Shown here piece after piece: positions 25,692-34,036 of a stretch of DNA of 64,000 nucleotides (its first letter is position 1; each line of letters begins with the position of its first letter). The stretch comes from Pedobacter sp. D749 (GTDB lineage Bacteria > Bacteroidota > Bacteroidia > Sphingobacteriales > Sphingobacteriaceae). A model generated the notes under the pieces. The model searched no databases, had not been told where the DNA came from, and saw nothing but the letters and a program-made list of their open reading frames with translations. The stretch spans positions 5,146,001 through 5,210,000 of the forward strand of contig NZ_CP079218.1 of assembly GCF_019317285.1 (NCBI RefSeq). Direction: 5' to 3'. Position numbers and translations under genes: made by a program.

Positions 25692-25925
25692 ATGAAAAAG
25701 CAATTAAAAACCAAACTTTCACTGAACAAAGAAACCGTAGCGAAGCTTAACGATGAGCAAATGCAATTAGTGGCAGGTGGCCAGGCCGCTGCAGCAGGCT
25801 CTACGGTAGTCATCGGCCTGGGGCTTGAATCTGATGCCGCGGCCAAGGAAGGTAGCTGTGGTAAGCAATCCATCATCGCTTCTGAAACCTGCCCGGTAAC
25901 AGGCACCTGTAGTTGTCACTGTTAA
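25692..25925 (+). CDS. Class I lanthipeptide precursor 7
   Basis: A 77-residue precursor with five Cys at 56, 67, 73, 75, 77. It is almost identical to precursor 6 at the C-terminus (GTCSCHC) but reads SET where the others read SKT at 65-66, which may change the charge of the product. Leader ends LVAGG. Confidence 0.92.
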   Translation: MKKQLKTKLSLNKETVAKLNDEQMQLVAGGQAAAAGSTVVIGLGLESDAAAKEGSCGKQSIIASETCPVTGTCSCHC

Positions 25926-25957
25926 TTATCCATTCTTAACTATAAAAACATCATTAC

Positions 25958-26191
25958 ATGAAAAAGCAATTAAAAACCAAACTTTCGCTTAACAAAGAAA
26001 CTGTTGCAAAATTGAATGAAGAGCAAATGGAATTAGTATCTGGTGGCCAGGCTGCTGCAGATGGTTCTACCGTTGTTATCGACATTCCGATCCTTTCTGC
26101 TGAGGCTGTTGATGGAGGAGGTTGCGGTAAACAGTCAATTATCGCTTCTAAAACCTGCCAGCCTACAGGCACCTGCGGTTGCCATTGCTAA
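25958..26191 (+). CDS. Class I lanthipeptide precursor 8
   Basis: A 77-residue precursor ending the array. The leader ends LVSGG at 30. Cys occur at 56, 67, 73, 75, 77, with TCQPTGTCGCHC at the C-terminus. A hairpin at 26199-26228 follows its stop and precedes the TonB receptor gene, which could raise precursor levels over downstream enzymes. Confidence 0.92.
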   Translation: MKKQLKTKLSLNKETVAKLNEEQMELVSGGQAAADGSTVVIDIPILSAEAVDGGGCGKQSIIASKTCQPTGTCGCHC

Positions 26192-26198
26192 ATCCCAC

Positions 26199-26228
26199 AC
26201 ATTGCCGGTAAAATGCCGGCAATGTTTT
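26199..26228 (+). terminator. Hairpin between precursor array and TonB gene
   Basis: A 10-bp stem (acattgccgg, 26199-26208, with ccggcaatgt, 26216-26225) with a 7-nt loop is followed by TTTT. The T-run is short, so it is likely a partial (leaky) terminator or an mRNA-stabilising element separating eight precursors from the enzyme genes. Confidence 0.6.
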
Positions 26229-26271
26229 AAAACCGTATGCAATTAGGCGTTGCTACATAATACTAAAGGCT

Positions 26272-28692
26272 ATGAAAACATTTATAATATTGCTACTCGT
26301 TTTTTTAAGTACAGCTGGTGTTGCGGCTCAGGCCAATACCGCTGCCCATGTGGCAGATAGCACAAGCTTAAAATTTACCGGCAGGGTAATAGATTCTGTT
26401 ACAAAAGAACCCCTTATTTATGCACAGGTTGTGATAAACGAAGGGCAAAAACAAGTGATACAGGTTCTTACTGATACCCTGGGAAAGTTTGAAATAAAGC
26501 TAAAAGCAGGGAACTACCAGGTTAAGGTGTTTTATATGGGCAATGAAAACCAGGTTTTTAATTTGCTTATCCCAGCCAGTCCAGACCATGTATTTAGCCA
26601 GGTTTTTAATGTGAAAATTAAAGCAGAACTGTTAAATGAAGTTTCAGTTTATGCCAAAAGAAAAATTATCGAAAACACGGCCGAAAAGATCGTTTACCAT
26701 GTAGACCGCGATCCGATGGCCAAAAACAAATCACTTAGTGAAGTGATTAAAAAAGTTCCGTTGGTTACGGTCGATTTTAAAGGTGTTCCTTCCTTAAAGG
26801 GAAGTGAAAAAGTACAGGTACAGGTGAATGGCCGTTCGGTAACGGATTATGCCATACCGGTAGATCAGGCCCTTAAAATGATTCCAACGGCTAATGTAGA
26901 AAGCGTAGAAGTGATTACCAACCCAGGTGCTGCCAGCGATGGCGAAAGTTTGGCCGGTATCATTAACATTATAACCAAAAACAAGTTTTCTTTAGGCAGC
27001 AACCTTACGGTAGGTGTAGAATCTACCATCGGTAAAAGCTACACTACCAAACCCACCTTAAATTTTACCTATGGCGTTGGCAAGCTTAACTTTTCGCTTA
27101 ACGGGAGTTATTCCAATTTTAAAACGCAGGGCTTTAGCAACCAGCTTTACTCGAGGAACAACTTTTTACAGACCCAGGAGGGGAATTTAGGCTACAACGG
27201 CAACCCTGTTTATGTAAATAGCGGGTTGTTTTACGACATCAGCAAAAACGAATCATTAAACGCAGGCTTAACGGCCTCTAATTCGCCCTATACTTTTAGT
27301 CAGGCTCTGCAGACGAACATTAACGATCAGGGCATTACAAATTTATTCAACCGCTTTTCTGATAATGTTGTTAAATCTCAAAGTTTATCGGCAAATGTAG
27401 ATTACAAACTTAAACTGGATAAACCCGGTAAAGAATTTACGATTGGCGCACTTTTTACCGCAGGCAAACAGGATAATTTAAACAATAGTTTTAACAATTA
27501 TCTATCAGGCACAGCACCATCTACTTTACAGGAGCTAAGCAAAAACAAGAATACCATGCGCACCGTGATCCTACAATCAGATTACAAGCTCCCTTTGGGC
27601 AGGCACAAACTACAGGCCGGACTTAAAGTTACAAACAGACATTTCGATTCACACTATCAAAATATGATGAGCAGCCAATCAACAACAGCAAGCACTGATG
27701 AATATGCTTACAATCAGGGCATATATGCTGCCTTCGGACAGTTACAACTTGCTTTACCAAACAAATGGGTAATGATTGGCGGCATACGTTATGAAAGAAC
27801 ACAAAACGATGCTCATTTTATATCAACAAACAGCAATGTTAATCAAGGGTTCAACAGTGTTTTACCAACTTACGTAATCGGGAAAAACCTTGAAAACGGA
27901 ATGATCAGCTTAACCTATAGCTACAAAATTTCGAGACCAGGTATTTCCTTTCTAAATCCCTTCCAAAATTTTGTAAATGCAAACACGGTATCGCAGGGTA
28001 ACCCCGATCTTTTGCCCGAACATAAAAATGGTTTGAGTATGGCATTCTCTCACAATGCAGGCAAAGTATATTTATATGTTGATGCCAGCGCCGACTTTTG
28101 GTCTGACTATATTTTACGTGTAAACCAGTTGGTAAACAACATTAACCAGATTTCTTATAAAAACATCGGTTCATACAAACAGTTCGGTACATCGGCCAAT
28201 TTGAACCTTAACATTACCAAGGCATTGAGTTTAACTGTAGGAGGAAACTTAAACCTGATCTCGACCAATGATGCTGCATTTAATGCTACATATAATGATA
28301 AATTAAACTTTAATGCCAGTTTTATCGGCACATATAACTTTAAAGGTGGTTATAACTTTCAGGCAGAGTATTACCTGTATTCCAACAACTATTTTTTTCA
28401 GAGCAGAATAGCTCTACCTAATACCTCATTGGTAAGCTTTAGCAAATCTTTTATGAAAGAGAGAATCAACCTAAGTGTCGGAGTGATAAACCCATTGGAA
28501 AGCAAGCTAGAAAGCGATATGCTCAATATCAACGGGGGCTTAACCAATCAGAGCATCCAAACCGTGTATAGCAGGGGCTTAACCTTTGGCTTTAGCTACC
28601 AGTTTGGTAACGATAAGGTAAATAAAAAGAGCAGATCCAACATTAAAGATAACGATACCAAAGAAGGAAGCACGAACCCAATTGGTTTTTAA
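26272..28692 (+). CDS. TonB-dependent receptor in the lanthipeptide operon
   Basis: An 806-residue outer-membrane protein with a signal peptide (about 1-19). A carboxypeptidase-like regulatory fold lies at about 33-110 (FTGRVIDSVTKEPLIYAQVV), then a plug domain (about 120-240) and a long beta-barrel of the OMP_b-brl_3 kind. Located between precursors and biosynthetic enzymes, it is likely part of the system. It could import the product or a cognate signal, confer self-immunity, or help export across the outer membrane, since no dedicated outer-membrane channel is present. These roles are inference. Confidence 0.88.
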   Translation: MKTFIILLLVFLSTAGVAAQANTAAHVADSTSLKFTGRVIDSVTKEPLIYAQVVINEGQKQVIQVLTDTLGKFEIKLKAGNYQVKVFYMGNENQVFNLLIPASPDHVFSQVFNVKIKAELLNEVSVYAKRKIIENTAEKIVYHVDRDPMAKNKSLSEVIKKVPLVTVDFKGVPSLKGSEKVQVQVNGRSVTDYAIPVDQALKMIPTANVESVEVITNPGAASDGESLAGIINIITKNKFSLGSNLTVGVESTIGKSYTTKPTLNFTYGVGKLNFSLNGSYSNFKTQGFSNQLYSRNNFLQTQEGNLGYNGNPVYVNSGLFYDISKNESLNAGLTASNSPYTFSQALQTNINDQGITNLFNRFSDNVVKSQSLSANVDYKLKLDKPGKEFTIGALFTAGKQDNLNNSFNNYLSGTAPSTLQELSKNKNTMRTVILQSDYKLPLGRHKLQAGLKVTNRHFDSHYQNMMSSQSTTASTDEYAYNQGIYAAFGQLQLALPNKWVMIGGIRYERTQNDAHFISTNSNVNQGFNSVLPTYVIGKNLENGMISLTYSYKISRPGISFLNPFQNFVNANTVSQGNPDLLPEHKNGLSMAFSHNAGKVYLYVDASADFWSDYILRVNQLVNNINQISYKNIGSYKQFGTSANLNLNITKALSLTVGGNLNLISTNDAAFNATYNDKLNFNASFIGTYNFKGGYNFQAEYYLYSNNYFFQSRIALPNTSLVSFSKSFMKERINLSVGVINPLESKLESDMLNINGGLTNQSIQTVYSRGLTFGFSYQFGNDKVNKKSRSNIKDNDTKEGSTNPIGF

Positions 28693-28702
28693 ACAGCAAA
28701 CT

Positions 28703-31700
28703 ATGAAAAAGGACACACTAAGCGAACAGTACCAGTTCTTGCCAGACCTGATGCTCCGGTTTCCATCCTACCACAACGAAGGACAGATTACCAAAGAGAT
28801 GATTTATGAATTTATTAAAGATGATTTCTTTATGGAGGCACTATGGATTGCTTCTAAAGATTTATATGAGGCTGTACTTCGGATTGATACCATTACGGAT
28901 CCTAAAAAACTCGAAAAGATAGAAGTAGCCTTATCTAAATACATCAACAGAACCAAGAACAGGGCCACCCCTTTTGGTCTTTTTGCAGGCTGTGCACCAA
29001 TTACCTGGGCAGCGGATACGCAGATAGAACTTGGCGGCATCAGCAAACATACCCGTCTGGATATGGGGCTGCTTTGCACCATTTTCCGTTATGTGTTAAA
29101 AAATGAAAACATCAAAAGATCATTAAGCTACAGTGTTAACAAAACCTTGTATGATATAGATGGGAACTACAGGATGGTTGATTATAAAACCCTGGGCTAC
29201 CGGAAATATACCGTATCAGCTGTAAGTGGCTCGGAATATCTTCAGAAGATTATCGATTTCTGTAATGTTACACAGCCCTATCATGTTATTACTGATTTTA
29301 TTTCAGATTCTTTTGAGGTAGAAACTGATGAGGCAACAACCTTTTTAGATGAACTGATTAACGGACAAATTTTACTCAGCAACCTCGAACCAAGGGTGAG
29401 CGGTCCTGATTTTTTAGACCAGATTATTGATAGTTTAAATGAAGTTACAATAGTAAACATTGGCAACCATGATGCGAAGACCTATCTTTTAGCATTTAAA
29501 AAAATTAAAGAGATCCTGGCTAAGGAAATCAATACCATTCTTAAAAAAGAAGAAATCTCTGTAATACTACATGAACTGAACATCGAATTTAACAGCGAGA
29601 GTATGTTTCAGATCGATCTTTATAAAGATGGTGCAGCACAAACGCTCAGTAATACTTATGCAGATAAGTTGATGGAAGCTGTTGAGTTTTTAAACCAGGT
29701 TACACCAAAACACAATAATAAAGACCTGCAGGCATTTAAAAGCCGCTTTGCCGACCGTTACGATGAACAGGAAGTTCCTTTATTGCAGGCACTCGATCCT
29801 GAGTCGGGTATTGGTTATGCTTCAAATACACATTTGGCCGGAGAAGCGCCATTGGTACACCGGATGGTTTTCTCCTCTGGCACACCGGGCGAAATCAGGG
29901 AAACACAATATACAGACCTGAGCAAATGGCTTATCGGCCACTTAACCAGCAACCCTGCCAGTACCGAAATCAATATCGATCAGCACGAGCTGGGAAACCT
30001 TAATATTAATCCATCAGAGTTGCCACCAAGTTTCTCGGTTATTTTCAGGCTGGATGGGGGAGATCAGGACCAGGTGTTTCTTGAGCATTGTGGATGGCCT
30101 ACCGGAGCCTGCATGATTGGAAGGTTCGGTTACGGCAATCAGAAATTTGGCAAGATGCTGCGGGAGATCAATACGGTTGAAAATGTCTATTATCAGGATG
30201 CGATAGTGGCCGAAGTGGCACACCTGCCAGAAGACCGTCATGGCAATATTGCTTACCGGCCTAAATTCAGGGATTATCAAATTCCGGTGTTGGCTGGCAG
30301 TACCTCTGATGAAAGTGAAATCAGCCTGAGCGATCTGATGGTATCGGTACGTAACGGACAGCTACTTTTGAGGAGCAAGCGGTTAAACAAGCCAATTATA
30401 CCCAGATTAAGCAATGCGCATAACTACAGCATGAATGCCTTGCCGGTATATCATTTTCTGGGTGATTTACAGGGTATAGACCATAAATATTGGTTGGGAC
30501 TGAACTTAGAGGTATTGCCAAAAATGGGTGTTTTTAAAATCCCCAGAATTAAATATAAAGGCGTAATTCTTTCCCTGGCAACCTGGTATTTACAAGACAG
30601 TGACATTAAAGAAATATTGGAAATAAATGCACCTGATTATAATCAAAAACTGAAACGTTTTTTTGATAAATGGGGACTGCCTGCAACCTTTATCTACGCT
30701 GATGAAGACAATGAACTGTTGGTGCACCAGGAAAACCGCATCGAAATACTGGCCTGGTTATCGGCCTGTAAAAAGCGTAGTCAGATTGTATTGAAAGAAT
30801 ACTTACCGGTTAGTAATTCGATATTAAAAGATGCAGATGCAAAAGCAGTAAACAATCAGTTTGTTGCGCTATTAACCAGAAAAGACAATAAAAAAAGAAC
30901 AGCACCCGTGTTTAATCCTAGTCATAAAAATGATAACCATGTAAAAAGGCAATACTTTCCGGGAGAGGACTGGTTATATGCAAAAATTTATACCGGTGTA
31001 AAAACTGCAGACCAGCTGATTGGAAATGAACTGCTGATACTTGGAAAGAAACTGGTAAGTGCAGGTTTAATAGACCAATGGTTTTTTATTCGCTACGCAG
31101 ATCCGGAGCCACACTTAAGGTTTAGGGTACACGTAATTTCATTAGATGGGTTAGGTACCGTAATGCGTGAAATCAATTCGGCTTTCGAAACTCTTTCGGA
31201 AACAGGTTTGGTTTGGAAAATGCAGTTTGATACGTATGAGCGAGAAATTGAACGTTACAGTGCAGCAGGTATTGAGCTAAGCGAACAGTTGTTTTACCAT
31301 GACAGCTTAGCCGTATCGAGCTTTTTATCACGCAGGGATATGATAGAAAATTTTGAGCAACTGCGTTGGCTTTGGGGCATCAGATCTATCGACAGTTTAT
31401 TGAACGACTTTGAATTTTCCCTTGCAGAGAAGTTGAAAGTAATGGAAGTTTTATCGGCTTCGTTTCATCAGGAGTTTAACTCGGATGCTTTATTGATCAA
31501 ACAGTTATCACAGAAATACCGGTTCAGCAAAGAACTGATTGCCAAACACCTGGATGCAGGGAATGATTTTTCGGGCTCAGACCTTTTGCAGTACAGAAGT
31601 TTCGAAATTATCCCTTTGGCCCAGGCCATCAAACAGAAAATAGAAGATGGACTGATTGACCAGCACCTGAACAATTTTTTGATCAGCTATATCCACATGA

Positions 31701-31810
31701 ATATGAACCGTTTGTTCAAAACCAAACAGCGTGTACATGAACTGGTCGTTTACGATTTTCTTTTAATGTATTATAAATCAACCTTTCACCGTCAAAAAAC
31801 AAAAATATGA
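28703..31810 (+). CDS. lanB: Lanthipeptide dehydratase LanB (second copy, full length)
   Basis: A 1035-residue protein. I start it at 28703, 10 nt after the TonB stop; the longer frame from 28682 overlaps that gene. The N-terminal dehydratase half has RATPFGLFAG at 88-97. The C-terminal elimination half (from about 749) opens with RQYFPGEDWLYAKIY and contains DTYEREIERYS. It differs clearly from the copy at 18624, so the cluster carries two dehydratases. It overlaps lanC by 4 nt (ATGA). Confidence 0.93.
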   Translation: MKKDTLSEQYQFLPDLMLRFPSYHNEGQITKEMIYEFIKDDFFMEALWIASKDLYEAVLRIDTITDPKKLEKIEVALSKYINRTKNRATPFGLFAGCAPITWAADTQIELGGISKHTRLDMGLLCTIFRYVLKNENIKRSLSYSVNKTLYDIDGNYRMVDYKTLGYRKYTVSAVSGSEYLQKIIDFCNVTQPYHVITDFISDSFEVETDEATTFLDELINGQILLSNLEPRVSGPDFLDQIIDSLNEVTIVNIGNHDAKTYLLAFKKIKEILAKEINTILKKEEISVILHELNIEFNSESMFQIDLYKDGAAQTLSNTYADKLMEAVEFLNQVTPKHNNKDLQAFKSRFADRYDEQEVPLLQALDPESGIGYASNTHLAGEAPLVHRMVFSSGTPGEIRETQYTDLSKWLIGHLTSNPASTEINIDQHELGNLNINPSELPPSFSVIFRLDGGDQDQVFLEHCGWPTGACMIGRFGYGNQKFGKMLREINTVENVYYQDAIVAEVAHLPEDRHGNIAYRPKFRDYQIPVLAGSTSDESEISLSDLMVSVRNGQLLLRSKRLNKPIIPRLSNAHNYSMNALPVYHFLGDLQGIDHKYWLGLNLEVLPKMGVFKIPRIKYKGVILSLATWYLQDSDIKEILEINAPDYNQKLKRFFDKWGLPATFIYADEDNELLVHQENRIEILAWLSACKKRSQIVLKEYLPVSNSILKDADAKAVNNQFVALLTRKDNKKRTAPVFNPSHKNDNHVKRQYFPGEDWLYAKIYTGVKTADQLIGNELLILGKKLVSAGLIDQWFFIRYADPEPHLRFRVHVISLDGLGTVMREINSAFETLSETGLVWKMQFDTYEREIERYSAAGIELSEQLFYHDSLAVSSFLSRRDMIENFEQLRWLWGIRSIDSLLNDFEFSLAEKLKVMEVLSASFHQEFNSDALLIKQLSQKYRFSKELIAKHLDAGNDFSGSDLLQYRSFEIIPLAQAIKQKIEDGLIDQHLNNFLISYIHMNMNRLFKTKQRVHELVVYDFLLMYYKSTFHRQKTKI

Positions 31811-33054
31811 GCACCTTACAAGCAGAAACAGTGATGAGTACCCGGTTTAAAGTGGTATTTGAGCAGATTAAACATTTGCTGCACGATCAGGAAAATCAGC
31901 CGGATTTTATAACAAACGGTAATTTATTTAATGGCTATGCAGGTATTGTCTACTATTATTTTAGCCTGTTGAAGGCCTTTCCGGAAGGAGAAAGCGAAGC
32001 TTATGTTGCTTTAGAGAAACTTATCGAATCTTATAACACGCAGGATAATATGGCAAGTAAATACATGACCTTCTGCAGTGGTCTTTCCGGTTTTTATTTT
32101 TTGATCCAAAAGCTGGTAGAACAGGAATATCTTGATGAAATATTTTTAGAAGAGGTACTGCCCATTAACGAACTGATTTTTGAAGATACAAAGCGGTTAC
32201 TTACTGAAGAAAATACTGATTTTTTACACGGTGCCAGTGGCCAGATGTTATACCTTTTAACCAGCAAAGGTGATCCGAATCGTGAAAAATACCTTGGTGT
32301 GTTGGTAAATGAACTCTTAAAACTTGCTGTTATAGATGAAAAAGGACTACGGTTCCCCAACAGCACGGTAAAAGAATTTCAAAATACAGATAATACAAAC
32401 ATGAGCCTTTCGCATGGTAATGCAGGTATCTTATTGGTGATGCTGAATGTCTATAATGCTGGTATTGAACAAGAAAAACTAAGTAATGCCATACAACAGG
32501 GCTTAGCTTATTTTATCAATTATTATCATCCAAGGGCTGTAAACACTTCATTATCGGCTTTTCCCCTACTGGTTAATGAAGAATTTACCATAAAAGAATT
32601 GATTGATGGTGATTTTTATGCAGAAAATTACAGTTGGTGTTATGGCGATCTTGCTGTGATATGGTTGCTATATCAAAGCAGCGTGTCTTTCAAAAATACC
32701 ACCTATATGGATCTGGCTGATGAGATTGGTAAAACACTTGCCTTACGTTTAATTTCGGTACCCGCATCTGACCTGAAAATTAATTCGCATTTCTGCCACG
32801 GTACTTCTGGTATAGCCCTCTTTTTAAACCGACTTTATCAATTTTCGGGGCATAAAATTTATCAGGAGGCTGCACAGCTATGGCTGGATGGTACCCTCGA
32901 TCATTTAGAAAAAGACCTGAACAATCCCGATTTTATGAACAAACCAGGTTCACTTGGTTTACTGGAAGGGGTAAGCGGGGCAATGTTTGTGCTGGCGGCT
33001 GCCGAACATAATGATATTGCTGCAAACTGGACTGATATGTTTCTTTTATCTTAA
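31807..33054 (+). CDS. lanC: Lanthionine synthetase C-like cyclase LanC
   Basis: A 415-residue LanC-family protein. The zinc ligands are visible: Cys278 in WCYGD, and Cys330-His331 in FCHGTSG. The LSHGNAGI segment near 200-206 is also typical. It catalyses addition of Cys thiols to Dha/Dhb to form lanthionine rings. It is translationally coupled to the second LanB by a 4-nt overlap, and the next gene begins 12 nt after it. Confidence 0.93.
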   Translation: MSTLQAETVMSTRFKVVFEQIKHLLHDQENQPDFITNGNLFNGYAGIVYYYFSLLKAFPEGESEAYVALEKLIESYNTQDNMASKYMTFCSGLSGFYFLIQKLVEQEYLDEIFLEEVLPINELIFEDTKRLLTEENTDFLHGASGQMLYLLTSKGDPNREKYLGVLVNELLKLAVIDEKGLRFPNSTVKEFQNTDNTNMSLSHGNAGILLVMLNVYNAGIEQEKLSNAIQQGLAYFINYYHPRAVNTSLSAFPLLVNEEFTIKELIDGDFYAENYSWCYGDLAVIWLLYQSSVSFKNTTYMDLADEIGKTLALRLISVPASDLKINSHFCHGTSGIALFLNRLYQFSGHKIYQEAAQLWLDGTLDHLEKDLNNPDFMNKPGSLGLLEGVSGAMFVLAAAEHNDIAANWTDMFLLS

Positions 33055-33066
33055 AAATTAAAGGTT

Positions 33067-34020
33067 ATGAGTATTAAAAAAATTGGCTTGATGGATTTTG
33101 GTACAAGATCCAAAAAGATAGATAGTCTTTCGATTATTGAAAGCATTATAGATGATGCTGTATTAGCAGAAAAACTAGGCTTTCACCGTTTGTGGTACGG
33201 TGAACATTTTATTACCTCCGCCAACTCGCCATGGTTTAGTCCTGATATGCTTTTGCCGCTAATCTGTGGTAATACCAATACTATCAGGGTGGGCGTAGCA
33301 GGGGTATTGGTGGGTTATACCTCGCCCATCAGAACGGCTTCCAGTTATAAGATGCTCAATAACCTCTTCAATAACCGCATTGATCTAGGGTTCGCTAAAG
33401 GCACTCCCGGAAGTAATTTTTTACCTTATTTCAGTCAGCCTAAAATTACCAGTTATGAAGAAGGTGTACAAAATATCCAGAACCAGATAGCAGCTATAAG
33501 CAGTTTATTAAACAATGAAGATGAACATGTTAAAAATGGCGTCATTCTTTCTCCATATAAAGGTACTATACCTTCTCTTTGGAACCTTGGTGGTTCACCG
33601 GGTAGTTATCAGGCTAGCTTAAGCAATCAGCTAAACTGCTCCCGTACCCTTTTCCATAAAGGTGTAAACCTCGAAAAAGGTTTGGATCACTTAAAAGCCT
33701 ACCGTGAAGATTTTTACAAGCAATATGGCCGTTTACCAGAGGTTAATATTGCACTGGCCGGCTTTACCAGTCCGAGTAAAGCAAAAAGGGAAGAGGTGAT
33801 AGCACTTTCAGAAGCAGAATTTGACTTTGTAGAACCCACAACAAGACTTTGCTGCGAACCACAGGAACTGTTCGATAAGATGTCGGCCTATGCAGAGCAG
33901 TATGGGGCTGACGAAGTCATATTCTATGATATTGCCCGCGATCCGGATTATAGGAGGGAAAGCATGGCCTGGATCAGCGAGGTTTTTGGCATGCAAAACA
34001 AACAACAGTTAGTGGCCTAA
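33067..34020 (+). CDS. Luciferase-like monooxygenase (LLM) family oxidoreductase
   Basis: A 317-residue flavin- or F420-dependent TIM-barrel enzyme of the luciferase-like family (LMDFGTRSK at the N-terminus, LWYGEHF near 46-52, RIDLGFAKG near 106-114). Within a lanthipeptide operon it may modify dehydro-residues, for example by reduction to D-amino acids; LLM-fold enzymes have been reported in such a role elsewhere. Oxidation of the peptide is the alternative. Its place between lanC and the exporter supports tailoring. Confidence 0.82.
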   Translation: MSIKKIGLMDFGTRSKKIDSLSIIESIIDDAVLAEKLGFHRLWYGEHFITSANSPWFSPDMLLPLICGNTNTIRVGVAGVLVGYTSPIRTASSYKMLNNLFNNRIDLGFAKGTPGSNFLPYFSQPKITSYEEGVQNIQNQIAAISSLLNNEDEHVKNGVILSPYKGTIPSLWNLGGSPGSYQASLSNQLNCSRTLFHKGVNLEKGLDHLKAYREDFYKQYGRLPEVNIALAGFTSPSKAKREEVIALSEAEFDFVEPTTRLCCEPQELFDKMSAYAEQYGADEVIFYDIARDPDYRRESMAWISEVFGMQNKQQLVA

Positions 34021-34036
34021 TTTAAAAACTCTACCC

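Noticed and set aside
24094..26172. Minus-strand frames opposite the precursor array
   Set aside because: They repeat in register with the precursors because the leader is conserved; each is the antisense of a real precursor.
24122..26191. CRISPR-like periodic repeat of about 257-271 bp
   Set aside because: The repeat is coding, with a leader/core structure and varying lengths. It is a tandem gene family, not a CRISPR array.
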